DNA of 35,701 bases from Bacteroides xylanisolvens XB1A (GTDB taxonomy: Bacteria; Bacteroidota; Bacteroidia; Bacteroidales; Bacteroidaceae). Positions 1-7,015 of the stretch are shown here, piece by piece (the stretch's first letter is position 1; every line of letters starts with the position of its first letter). The stretch is taken from contig NC_021017.1 of assembly GCF_000210075.1 (NCBI RefSeq), positions 46,898 to 82,598 of the forward strand, given 5' to 3'. A program made the position numbers and the translations under genes. The notes under the pieces were generated by a model. The model made no database searches, was not told the DNA's origin, and worked only from the letters and a program-made list of their open reading frames with translations.

Positions 1-566
1 TTGGGGTGAAGCACCATGTCACGAAGAATCTTTTTCGTATTTTCGTGGTCGTCACCAAGTTGTGAGCAACCGTAGTTGTGTGGGAAAGCGACAATGGCAT
101 CCACTCCCTTACCTTCGGTTTCGCGACGCAGTCCTTCAGCCAGTTGACCGATGATACCGTTTACGCAACCTACTGTCGGGATAATCCATATTTCGTTTCT
201 TACCCCTACATCACCGTTTTTGCGACGATAACCTTTGAATGTAAGATCTTTATGAGGAATATCCAAAGAAACCTGAATCGGGTTGTAAGTGTAATCCAAC
301 AATCCGGCGAGGTTGGTTTTGATGTTCGTTTCGTTCATCCAGTCACCCTGTTTCTTTGCCATTCGTGCATGTCCGATAGGATAACCGTACTTGATTACAT
401 TTTCGCCTTCAGCAAAATTCTTCAATGCGAATTTATGTCCGGCAGGAATGTCTTCGTTCAATGTAATTTCAATGCCATCTACAGAAAGATGCTCTCCTGC
501 CGGGAGGTTAACAATGGCAACGGCAACGTTGTCGGCAGGATTAATTCTTAAATACTTTGTTTCCAT
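1..566 (-). CDS. uxaA: Altronate dehydratase, N-terminal part (runs off the left edge)
   Basis: Dehydrates D-altronate to 2-keto-3-deoxygluconate (KDG) in the cytoplasmic galacturonate pathway. Only about 188 codons are present; the gene continues beyond position 1. Translation from the ATG at 566 begins METKYLRINPADNVAVAIVN. It shows the N-terminal SAF-like part (residues about 1-90, with GHARMAKKQGDW) and then the start of the dehydratase domain (KGYRRKNGDVGVRNEIWIIP, PTVGCVN, FPHNYGCSQLGDDHENT), all typical of UxaA. It lies 30 bases downstream of the LacI-type regulator on the same strand, so the two are probably co-transcribed. The divergent kdgK-kdgA pair supplies the next two steps. A galactarate dehydratase of the same superfamily is the main alternative, but the context favours altronate. 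Confidence 0.93.
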   Translation of the reverse strand, partial: METKYLRINPADNVAVAIVNLPAGEHLSVDGIEITLNEDIPAGHKFALKNFAEGENVIKYGYPIGHARMAKKQGDWMNETNIKTNLAGLLDYTYNPIQVSLDIPHKDLTFKGYRRKNGDVGVRNEIWIIPTVGCVNGIIGQLAEGLRRETEGKGVDAIVAFPHNYGCSQLGDDHENTKKILRDMVLHP

Positions 567-596
567 GTAATGTACTTGTAAAGTTGTACTTTGTTG

Positions 597-1661
597 TTAT
601 TTGCTATGGTAATAGTCTATTGTTTCTACCGTTAACAAGTCGATGGGCATATAGTTGATGCAGGTCACTTCTTTCTTGAAAATAAGGTGATCGCAAAGAG
701 CTTTGATGCCATTGGCGCCTTGCAGTTCCGGTTGCTGGGCAATGAGGAAAGAGATGCTTCCTTCTTTCAGGCAGGTGACATTCCGTTCCAGAAGGTCATA
801 ACCTATCAGATTGAAATCTTTCTTTCCGCGACTTTGCAGGTATTCGCCGACGATATAGGCTTTAGAGTTGAATGTGATTCCGTTCTTCACTGTCGGGTAG
901 GTACGGAAGAATTCATCCAGCATCTCATTGTCTTCGTCGTTGCGTTCGGCATGCAAGTCGAGCTCCAGTATAGTACAAGACGGATGATGTTCTTTCATGT
1001 ACTGCCTGAAACCGATTTCTCTGTTCTCTTGCTGGTTAGAACCCACAATTCCTTCATGTATTTTGCGGAAAATAACGATTTCCTTTTCATCCCGTGCCAG
1101 TAACATCATCATTCTGGCAGCAAAATATCCGCTTTGGCGTGAGTTCTGACCGAAGAAGGCAAGAGGAGGAACGTCTTTGATATTGGAGTCTATATATATA
1201 TAAGGTATATCCAATGCCTGCAACTGATCGGTGAAACCTTTCGTATATTGCGGAGCGGTAGGAGCTACCATCACTCCGTCCGGCTGTAAAGCCAGAATGG
1301 CTTCGCTGGCATTCTCGAATGAATGGTAGTCGTACGGATCGTAATAGTTGATTTTCACCGAAGTATTGAAATCCGAATAAGTGGCAATGGCTTCGTGGAT
1401 ACCGGTTTCTACCGCTGTCCAGTATTCGCCTTCCAGATGCTCCGGCAGCAGACAGATAAACGTATACTTCTTATTAGAAGCCAAAGCGCTGGCGTACATG
1501 TTGGGCTGGTAGTCAAGCTGCTTCAGAATTTCTTCTACGCGTTTCTTGCTGGCTTCCGACACTCCGCTACGTCCATGAATAACGCGGTCTACTGTTCCCA
1601 CTGATACATCTGCCAGACGGGCGATGTCTTTGATTCTGATCCTTTCGGGCAATTTATTCAT
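597..1661 (-). CDS. LacI-family transcriptional regulator of the hexuronate genes
   Basis: A 354-residue one-component repressor. Residues about 8-60 form the LacI helix-turn-helix (RIKDIARLADVSVGTVDRVI, then GRSGVSEASKKRV). The rest is a periplasmic-binding-protein-like sugar-sensing domain. The frame is open 40 codons further upstream, but MNKLPERIRIKD at 1661 puts the HTH in the usual place; the upstream extension crosses the promoter and operator and is unlikely to be translated. It precedes uxaA on the same strand and is divergent from kdgK. Two TGTGC-N2-GCACA sites in the divergent region are the probable operators. The inducer is not visible; a pathway intermediate such as KDG, or a hexuronate, is likely by inference. 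Confidence 0.9.
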   Translation of the reverse strand: MNKLPERIRIKDIARLADVSVGTVDRVIHGRSGVSEASKKRVEEILKQLDYQPNMYASALASNKKYTFICLLPEHLEGEYWTAVETGIHEAIATYSDFNTSVKINYYDPYDYHSFENASEAILALQPDGVMVAPTAPQYTKGFTDQLQALDIPYIYIDSNIKDVPPLAFFGQNSRQSGYFAARMMMLLARDEKEIVIFRKIHEGIVGSNQQENREIGFRQYMKEHHPSCTILELDLHAERNDEDNEMLDEFFRTYPTVKNGITFNSKAYIVGEYLQSRGKKDFNLIGYDLLERNVTCLKEGSISFLIAQQPELQGANGIKALCDHLIFKKEVTCINYMPIDLLTVETIDYYHSK

Positions 1662-1688
1662 ACGATAACCTTTATTTATATAGGTTTT

Positions 1689-1700
1689 TGTGCTCGCACA
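1689..1700. promoter_or_regulatory. Candidate LacI-type operator O1
   Basis: The 12-bp inverted repeat TGTGC-TC-GCACA lies between the regulator's start codon (1661) and its predicted -7 box (1727-1734). It would therefore fall in the 5' leader of the regulator-uxaA transcript, which suggests autorepression. The same arms recur at 1771-1782 in the same orientation. Binding is inferred from symmetry and repetition. Confidence 0.6.
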
Positions 1701-1726
1701 CAATAATAATCTTAATATTTTCGATA

Positions 1727-1734
1727 CAAATATA
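1727..1734 (-). promoter_or_regulatory. -7 box of the regulator-uxaA promoter
   Basis: Read on the - strand this is TATATTTG, a match to the Bacteroides primary-sigma consensus TANNTTTG. Transcription would start near 1720 and cross operator O1. No clean TTG -33 element is evident, so strength is uncertain. Confidence 0.5.
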
Positions 1735-1764
1735 TAACAATTTTTGTAATTACGAAAATTGTTG

Positions 1765-1772
1765 TATCTTTG
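1765..1772 (+). promoter_or_regulatory. -7 box of the kdgK-kdgA promoter
   Basis: TATCTTTG is a full match to TANNTTTG. A TTTTTG run ending at 1746 is the likely -33 element, with an 18-bp spacer. Its last two bases overlap operator O2. The leader to the kdgK ATG is about 135 nt. Confidence 0.65.
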
Positions 1773-1782
1773 TGCCCGCACA
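1771..1782. promoter_or_regulatory. Candidate LacI-type operator O2 at the kdgK promoter
   Basis: TGTGC-CC-GCACA overlaps the end of the -7 box and the predicted start site of kdgK, the classic place for steric repression. The two operators start 82 bp apart and share flanking bases (TTTGTGC before, ACAC-R-A after), which supports one protein binding both. Confidence 0.62.
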
Positions 1783-1914
1783 CGAAAGGTATGTGGTGTT
1801 AGTCTTTTTATAGATTAATAGTCATGTTATCAGTGTATTAACCCCTAAAATAGGGCTGGAATGATAAATTGAAAGTTCATAATATTAATAACTTAGAATT
1901 TAAAACATAAGATT

Positions 1915-2940
1915 ATGGGAAAGAAAGTCGTTACATTAGGCGAAATCATGCTTAGATTATCAACTCCGGGTAATACTCGTTTTGTTCAATCTGACTCTTT
2001 TGATGTAGTATATGGTGGTGGAGAAGCTAACGTTGCAGTGAGCTGTGCCAACTACGGACATGACGCCTATTTCGTAACTAAATTACCGAAACACGAAATT
2101 GGACAGTCTGCTGTTAACGCATTGCGTAAATATGGCGTAAAGACAGACTTTATTGCCCGTGGTGGCGACCGTGTAGGTATCTACTACTTGGAAACAGGTG
2201 CTTCTATGCGTCCTAGCAAAGTTATTTATGACCGTGCTCATTCTGCAATTGCTGAAGCTGACGCTACTGATTTCGACTTTGATGCTATCATGGAAGGTGC
2301 TGACTGGTTCCACTGGTCTGGTATCACTCCGGCTATTTCTGACAAGGCTGCCGAGTTGACTCGTCTGGCTTGTGAAGCTGCAAAACGTCACGGCGTAACT
2401 GTTTCTGTTGACTTGAACTTCCGTAAGAAACTGTGGACGAAAGAAAAAGCACAGTCTATCATGAAACCGTTGATGCAGTTTGTAGACGTATGTATCGGTA
2501 ACGAAGAAGATGCAGAACTTTGCTTGGGCTTCAAACCGGATGCTGACGTTGAGGCTGGCCACACAGATGCTGAAGGCTATAAGGGTATCTTCCAGCAAAT
2601 GATGAAAGAATTCGGATTCAAATATGTAGTTTCTACTTTGCGTGAATCTTTCTCTGCTACTCACAACGGTTGGAAAGCTATGATCTACAACGGAGAAGAA
2701 TTCTATACTTCAAAACGTTATGATATCGATCCGATTATCGACCGTGTAGGTGGTGGTGACTCTTTCTCTGGCGGTATCATCCATGGTTTGATGACTAAAC
2801 CTAATCAGGGTGCTGCTCTTGAATTCGCTGTTGCTGCATCTGCATTGAAACATACTATCAATGGTGACTTCAACCTTGTTTCTATAGAAGAAGTAGAAGC
2901 ATTGGCTGGTGGTGACGCAAGCGGTCGCGTACAGAGGTAA
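1915..2940 (+). CDS. kdgK: 2-keto-3-deoxygluconate kinase (PfkB family)
   Basis: Phosphorylates KDG to 2-keto-3-deoxy-6-phosphogluconate with ATP in the cytoplasm. The 341 residues are a normal length for the ribokinase/PfkB fold. The start MGKKVVTLGEIMLRLS is the family's N-terminal GE-hM-R motif; YGGGEANVA is the substrate-binding glycine motif; DRVGGGDSFSGGIIHGL is PfkB signature 2 with the catalytic Asp at residue 282. kdgA follows after 70 bases, consistent with an operon. It is repressed, by inference, by the divergent LacI-type protein through operator O2. Other PfkB sugar kinases are possible by sequence alone, but aldolase and altronate dehydratase on either side make KDG the substrate. 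Confidence 0.93.
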   Translation: MGKKVVTLGEIMLRLSTPGNTRFVQSDSFDVVYGGGEANVAVSCANYGHDAYFVTKLPKHEIGQSAVNALRKYGVKTDFIARGGDRVGIYYLETGASMRPSKVIYDRAHSAIAEADATDFDFDAIMEGADWFHWSGITPAISDKAAELTRLACEAAKRHGVTVSVDLNFRKKLWTKEKAQSIMKPLMQFVDVCIGNEEDAELCLGFKPDADVEAGHTDAEGYKGIFQQMMKEFGFKYVVSTLRESFSATHNGWKAMIYNGEEFYTSKRYDIDPIIDRVGGGDSFSGGIIHGLMTKPNQGAALEFAVAASALKHTINGDFNLVSIEEVEALAGGDASGRVQR

Positions 2941-2985
2941 ATAAGTTGAGAGTTGAGAATGGAGAGTTGAGAGTTTGAAAAAAAC
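2941..2985. repeat. Short GAGAGTTGAGA-type intergenic repeat
   Basis: The gap between kdgK and kdgA holds imperfect repeats of GAGAGTTGAGA/GAGAATGGAGAG. Similar AATTCTCAACTCTC-like tracts occur between genes in many Bacteroidales by general experience. No function is visible. Confidence 0.35.
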
Positions 2986-3010
2986 AATTCATTTAAAATA
3001 AGAAATTAAG

Positions 3011-3679
3011 ATGGCAAAATTCGATAAAATAGCCGTATTGAATAAGATCGGCTCTACAGGAATGGTTCCTGTATTCTATCACAAAGATGCAGAAGTTGCA
3101 AAGAAAGTAGTAAAGGCTTGTTATGACGGTGGTGTTCGTGCTTTTGAATTCACAAACCGTGGTGACTTCGCACAGGAAGTATTTGCTGAAATCGTTAAGT
3201 TCGCAGCAAAAGAATGTCCTGAAATGGCAATCGGTATCGGTTCTATCGTTGATCCGGCTACTGCTGCTATGTACTTGCAGCTGGGTGCTAACTTCGTAGT
3301 AGGTCCGTTGTTTAATCCTGAAATTGCTAAGGTATGTAACCGTCGTTCGGTAGCTTATACTCCGGGATGCGGTTCTGTATCAGAAGTAGGTTTTGCGCAG
3401 GAAGTAGGTTGCGATCTTTGCAAAGTATTCCCGGGTGATGTTTACGGAACTAACTTCGTGAAAGGCTTGATGGCTCCGATGCCATGGTCTAAGCTGATGG
3501 TGACAGGTGGGGTAGAACCTACTAAAGAAAACCTGACTGCATGGATCAAAGCTGGTGTATTCTGCGTAGGTATGGGCTCTAAATTGTTCCCGAAAGATAA
3601 AGTGGCAGCAGAAGACTGGGCTTATGTAACTGCAAAATGTGAAGAAGCTCTCGGTTATATTGCCGAAGCTCGTAAATAA
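3011..3679 (+). CDS. kdgA: KDPG aldolase (2-dehydro-3-deoxyphosphogluconate aldolase)
   Basis: Cleaves KDPG to pyruvate and glyceraldehyde-3-phosphate, closing the pathway begun by uxaA and kdgK. The 222 residues form a class I TIM-barrel aldolase of the KDPG/KHG family. Visible family residues are the general-base Glu (E46 in RAFEFTNRG), [11 protein letters not shown], the phosphate-site [10 protein letters not shown], and the Schiff-base lysine K138 in CKVFPGD, near TGGVEPT. It is the second gene of the kdgK operon and is followed by a run of hairpins. The family also accepts KHG in some members (eda); the kinase next door indicates the phosphorylated substrate. Confidence 0.94.
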   Translation: MAKFDKIAVLNKIGSTGMVPVFYHKDAEVAKKVVKACYDGGVRAFEFTNRGDFAQEVFAEIVKFAAKECPEMAIGIGSIVDPATAAMYLQLGANFVVGPLFNPEIAKVCNRRSVAYTPGCGSVSEVGFAQEVGCDLCKVFPGDVYGTNFVKGLMAPMPWSKLMVTGGVEPTKENLTAWIKAGVFCVGMGSKLFPKDKVAAEDWAYVTAKCEEALGYIAEARK

Positions 3680-3708
3680 GATTAGAGAGCGAAAGCTGTC
3701 TATAATAA

Positions 3709-3734
3709 AAAGAGGTTGATGCGACAGCCTCTTT
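3709..3734 (+). terminator. Hairpin 1 after kdgA
   Basis: AAAGAGGTTG and CAGCCTCTTT form a 10-bp stem (one G-T pair) with a 6-nt loop, 30 bases after the kdgA stop. The T tract is short (TTT). Confidence 0.6.
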
Positions 3735-3785
3735 AAAATATGCCTCGAGGGTTAGTTAGTTTAGTTAGTATATGAGGCATATTTT
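3735..3785. terminator. Hairpin 2 after kdgA (perfect 12-bp stem)
   Basis: AAAATATGCCTC at 3735-3746 and GAGGCATATTTT at 3774-3785 are perfect complements with a 27-nt loop containing two GTTAGTTAGT-like repeats. It abuts hairpin 1 and can end transcription in either direction. Confidence 0.55.
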
Positions 3786-3814
3786 CATTTTGTTTAAAGG
3801 TGTTTAAAGGGGAT

Positions 3815-3856
3815 AAGCCATCGGGATGATTCATTCATTTCGGTGGCTTGTTTTTT
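3815..3856 (+). terminator. Hairpin 3 with T tract, upstream of the CDF gene
   Basis: AAGCCATCG pairs with CGGTGGCTT (one G-T) across a 17-nt loop and is followed by GTTTTTT, the layout of an intrinsic terminator. A weak promoter for the next gene may start inside it: TTG at 3848-3850, 21 bp, then TACTATTG at 3872-3879. Confidence 0.55.
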
Positions 3857-3955
3857 CTGGAGGGGAGCCGTTACTATTGCCGAAAGTGGAATGGGGATGA
3901 ACCAATCTCCCAATAAGATGTTTTTTAGGTAGTAGATGTAATAACAATATATAAT

Positions 3956-4855
3956 ATGGAATCTCATCATCACGAACATAATCATCAGTTGACATCGCTC
4001 AATAAGGCTTTTATTATAGGCATCACTCTGAATATTGCTTTTGTTATCGTAGAATTCGGAGTAGGGTTTTATTATAATTCTCTGGGATTGCTTTCTGATG
4101 CCGGGCATAACTTGGGTGATGTAGCCAGTCTGGTGCTTGCTATGTTGGCTTTCCGGTTGCAGAAAGTTCATCCCAATAGCCGTTACACGTATGGATATAA
4201 GAAGAGTACGATTCTTGTCTCTTTATTAAATGCAGTTATATTATTGGTTGCCGTGGGCATTATTATTGCCGAGAGTGTAGATAAATTCTTCCACCCGGTT
4301 TCCGTAGATGGTTCTGCCATCGCATGGACAGCCGGGGTGGGAGTGGTCATCAACGCACTGACTGCCTGGCTCTTTATGAAAGATAAAGATAAGGATCTGA
4401 ATGTGAAAGGAGCTTATCTGCACATGGCAGCAGATGCATTGGTGTCTGTCGGTGTAGTTGTTTCCGGCATTATTATCACCTATACAGGATGGAGTATTAT
4501 TGACCCGATTATCGGACTTGGCATTGCTGTTATCATTATTGTCTCTACTTGGGGATTGCTTCACGATAGCCTTCGGTTGTCGTTGGATGGAGTACCGGTG
4601 GAGATAGACGCTCAAAAGATACAGCAACTTATCATGGAACAACCCGGCGTGGAGAATTGCCATCACCTGCATATCTGGGCGTTAAGCACAACGGAAACCG
4701 CTTTGACTGCCCATATTGTTATTGACAATATCACACAGTTGGAAGAAGTGAAACAGCATATAAAGGAAGCACTTGAAGAGGCAGGTATTCATCATGCCAC
4801 TTTGGAGTTTGAAGACGAAAGGACTACTTGCTGCAAGGAATGTTGTGAGGATTAA
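3956..4855 (+). CDS. Cation diffusion facilitator, CzcD/ZnT-like (zinc type)
   Basis: Inner-membrane M2+/H+ antiporter that exports zinc (or cobalt/cadmium) from the cytoplasm. It has 299 residues, six predicted helices and a cytoplasmic C-terminal ferredoxin-like domain. The transport site shows the HD-HD signature of zinc CDFs: H51-x3-D55 in helix 2 (SDAGHNLGD) and H156-x3-D160 in helix 5 (LHMAAD). The N-terminus is His-rich (MESHHHEHNHQ), and the tail ends with paired cysteines (TTCCKECCED), both possible extra metal ligands. It starts at the ATG at 3956 after an AT-rich leader. It probably forms its own unit: terminators lie before it and the following gene has a promoter whose -33 element sits in its 3' end. 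Confidence 0.9.
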   Translation: MESHHHEHNHQLTSLNKAFIIGITLNIAFVIVEFGVGFYYNSLGLLSDAGHNLGDVASLVLAMLAFRLQKVHPNSRYTYGYKKSTILVSLLNAVILLVAVGIIIAESVDKFFHPVSVDGSAIAWTAGVGVVINALTAWLFMKDKDKDLNVKGAYLHMAADALVSVGVVVSGIIITYTGWSIIDPIIGLGIAVIIIVSTWGLLHDSLRLSLDGVPVEIDAQKIQQLIMEQPGVENCHHLHIWALSTTETALTAHIVIDNITQLEEVKQHIKEALEEAGIHHATLEFEDERTTCCKECCED

Positions 4856-4873
4856 ATAAAATCCGTACCTTCG
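4843..4873 (+). promoter_or_regulatory. Promoter of the AspT-like transporter gene
   Basis: TTG at 4843-4845, a spacer of exactly 20 bp, and TACCTTCG at 4866-4873 (one mismatch from TANNTTTG). The -33 element lies inside the last codons of the CDF gene. The leader to the ATG at 4904 is about 25 nt. Confidence 0.6.
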
Positions 4874-4903
4874 CGCCCTTAAACTAACTAACCTTTATTT
4901 TTT

Positions 4904-6502
4904 ATGTTTACTGACTTATTGCATTCCTCTTATTTTTCCCTTTTCCTGATTGTCGCATTGGGATTTATGCTGGGAAGAATTAAAATTAAGGGGTTATCTC
5001 TCGATGTGTCGGCAGTTATTTTCATTGCCCTTCTTTTCGGGCATTTTGGTGTTATCATTCCTAAAGAATTAGGAAATTTCGGCTTGGTGCTCTTCATTTT
5101 TACCATCGGTATTCAGGCAGGGCCCGGATTCTTCGATTCTTTCCGTAGCAAAGGAAAGACGCTTATTCTCATCACTATGCTTATTATTTGTTCCGCCTGT
5201 CTTACTGCAGTCGGACTGAAATATGCATTTGATATCGATACACCGAGTGTTGTCGGTCTGATTGCCGGAGCGCTGACTAGTACGCCGGGTTTGGCTGTTG
5301 CCATCGACAGTACCAATTCTCCTCTGGCATCCATTGCTTACGGTATCGCATATCCGTTTGGAGTGATCGGCGTGATTCTGTTTGTCAAGCTGTTGCCTAA
5401 AATCATGCGGGTGGATTTAGATAAAGAAGCCCGTCGCCTGGAGATAGAACGTCGCGGACAATTCCCGGAATTGACTACTTGTATTTATCGCGTCACTAAT
5501 GCGAATGTGTTCGATCGCAGCTTGGTGCAAATTAATGCGCGTGGTATGACAGGTGCTGTCATTTCACGTCTGAAACACAATGATGAAATATCCATTCCTA
5601 CCGCCCATACGGTGTTGCATGAAGGAGACTACATACAAGCCGTAGGCAGCGAAGAGTCACTGGATCAACTGGCTGTGTTGGTAGGCAATAGAGAAGAAGG
5701 TGAACTGCCTTTGGATAAAACACAGGAAATAGAGTCTTTGTTGTTGACTAAAAAAGACATGATAAACAAACAACTGGGTGATTTGAACTTACAGAAAAAC
5801 TTTGGTTGTACAGTGACTCGTGTTCGTCGAAGCGGTATTGATTTATCTCCGTCTCCCGATCTAGCCTTGAAGTTTGGTGATAAACTGATGGTAGTCGGTG
5901 AGAAAGAGGGACTTAAAGGAGTAGCCCGCCTGTTGGGAAATAATGCGAAGAAACTATCTGATACGGACTTTTTCCCCATTGCAATGGGTATTGTATTGGG
6001 CGTGTTATTCGGCAAAATAAATATCTCTTTCTCTGATAGCCTGTCATTCTCACCGGGACTGACCGGGGGAGTTTTGATGGTAGCTCTTGTGTTGAGTGCG
6101 ATAGGTAAGACAGGACCCATTATCTGGTCTATGTCCGGACCTGCCAATCAGTTGTTGCGCCAGTTAGGTCTGCTTCTTTTCCTTGCCGAAGTGGGAACTT
6201 CTGCCGGTAAGAATCTGGTAGCTACCTTCCAGGAAAGCGGATTATTGATGTTCGGAGTAGGAGCCGCCATCACATTGGTGCCAATGCTTGTTGCAGCCAT
6301 TGTCGGACATTTCGTATTTAAAATCAGTCTGCTCGATTTGCTGGGAACTATTACAGGAGGGATGACAAGTACTCCGGGACTCGCTGCTGCCGACTCGATG
6401 GTGGATAGCAATATTCCGAGCGTAGCTTACGCAACTGTTTATCCGATTGCCATGGTATTCTTAATTCTGTTTATTCAAGTAATAGCCTCGGCTGTATATT
6501 AA
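4904..6502 (+). CDS. AspT/YidE/YbjL-type transporter with two RCK_C domains
   Basis: An inner-membrane protein of 532 residues made of two homologous membrane halves. Each half carries the hallmark Thr-Ser-Thr-Pro-Gly motif (ALTSTPGLAVA near residue 125 and GGMTSTPGLAAA near residue 490). Between the halves, about residues 205-365, are two tandem TrkA-C/RCK_C regulatory domains (for example ALKFGDKLMVVGEKEGL). This is the layout of the aspartate:alanine exchanger family, including E. coli YidE and YbjL. The substrate in Bacteroides cannot be read from sequence; an amino or dicarboxylic acid is the family expectation. The gene is monocistronic with its own promoter, and no function links it to its neighbours. 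Confidence 0.85.
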   Translation: MFTDLLHSSYFSLFLIVALGFMLGRIKIKGLSLDVSAVIFIALLFGHFGVIIPKELGNFGLVLFIFTIGIQAGPGFFDSFRSKGKTLILITMLIICSACLTAVGLKYAFDIDTPSVVGLIAGALTSTPGLAVAIDSTNSPLASIAYGIAYPFGVIGVILFVKLLPKIMRVDLDKEARRLEIERRGQFPELTTCIYRVTNANVFDRSLVQINARGMTGAVISRLKHNDEISIPTAHTVLHEGDYIQAVGSEESLDQLAVLVGNREEGELPLDKTQEIESLLLTKKDMINKQLGDLNLQKNFGCTVTRVRRSGIDLSPSPDLALKFGDKLMVVGEKEGLKGVARLLGNNAKKLSDTDFFPIAMGIVLGVLFGKINISFSDSLSFSPGLTGGVLMVALVLSAIGKTGPIIWSMSGPANQLLRQLGLLLFLAEVGTSAGKNLVATFQESGLLMFGVGAAITLVPMLVAAIVGHFVFKISLLDLLGTITGGMTSTPGLAAADSMVDSNIPSVAYATVYPIAMVFLILFIQVIASAVY

Positions 6503-6520
6503 CAGAATTTCATATAATAA

Positions 6521-6552
6521 TTGATTGTTAAATAAATAGTTCGTATCTTTGC
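6521..6552 (+). promoter_or_regulatory. Promoter of the first His-rich/TonB module
   Basis: TTG at 6521-6523, a 21-bp spacer and TATCTTTG at 6545-6552, a full match to the Bacteroides promoter. The leader is only about 15 nt before the GTG at 6574. Unlike the second module's promoter, no inverted repeat covers it. Confidence 0.65.
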
Positions 6553-6573
6553 CGCCTCAAAGAAAAAAATGAG

Positions 6574-6930
6574 GTGAAACGATTGTTATTGAATATTACA
6601 CGCTACTTCTTGCCGATACTGTTTGTATCGTATCTGGTAAGCTTTACATTCTTTGCCCACGTGCATGTGGTCAATGGCGTGACAATCGTCCATTCACACC
6701 CGTTTAAGAAAGGGGCGGCACATGAACATTCTACAGTCGAACTACAGCTGATTCATTGTCTGTCTCACTTAACGGCAGACGGTGCGGCTGTTGTTTTTGC
6801 TCTTTCCCTTTTTATTCCTTTCTTATTATGCTTGTTGCCCGGACGTTCGCAACACACTCACTATCACTGTCCGTATCATGGGGTAGTGGGACTTAGGGCA
6901 CCCCCGGTTATTCGTTTCTCTATTCTTTAA
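6574..6930 (+). CDS. Small histidine-rich two-helix membrane protein, copy 1
   Basis: I do not recognise a named family. The 118 residues have one hydrophobic helix at about 11-29, a His-rich loop (HVHVVNGVTIVHSHP, with H29, H31, H40, H42, then H50, H52, H61, H65), a second helix at about 70-90, and a tail with H94, H96, H98 and H102. The spacing suggests metal binding on the periplasmic face. The start is GTG at 6574: the paralogue at 9469 aligns residue for residue from its ATG (MKQL against MKRL), and the only nearby ATG in another frame hits a stop at once. The TonB receptor follows in the same transcript, so the protein probably assists that receptor's substrate handling. Function is inference. 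Confidence 0.75.
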   Translation: MKRLLLNITRYFLPILFVSYLVSFTFFAHVHVVNGVTIVHSHPFKKGAAHEHSTVELQLIHCLSHLTADGAAVVFALSLFIPFLLCLLPGRSQHTHYHCPYHGVVGLRAPPVIRFSIL

Positions 6931-6939
6931 ATGATGATA

Positions 6940-6961
6940 CCGTACCTTGCATGAGGTACGG
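6940..6961 (+). promoter_or_regulatory. Intercistronic hairpin between small protein and receptor
   Basis: CCGTACCT, loop TGCATG, AGGTACGG: a perfect 8-bp stem ten bases after the small-protein stop, with no T tract. It could stabilise or process the mRNA, or tune the ratio of the two proteins. Confidence 0.45.
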
Positions 6962-7015
6962 GCATTATCTGTCTATCCATGTAAATACTTATCGAAAACG
7001 AATAACAAACGAAAA

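Noticed and set aside
78..551. 157-codon + strand frame at the left edge
   Set aside because: It is antisense to uxaA, whose translation gives clear family motifs; the + frame gives none.
1662..1781. N-terminal extension of the LacI-type protein
   Set aside because: The extra 40 codons cross the promoter and operator and add nothing like a LacI family N-terminus.
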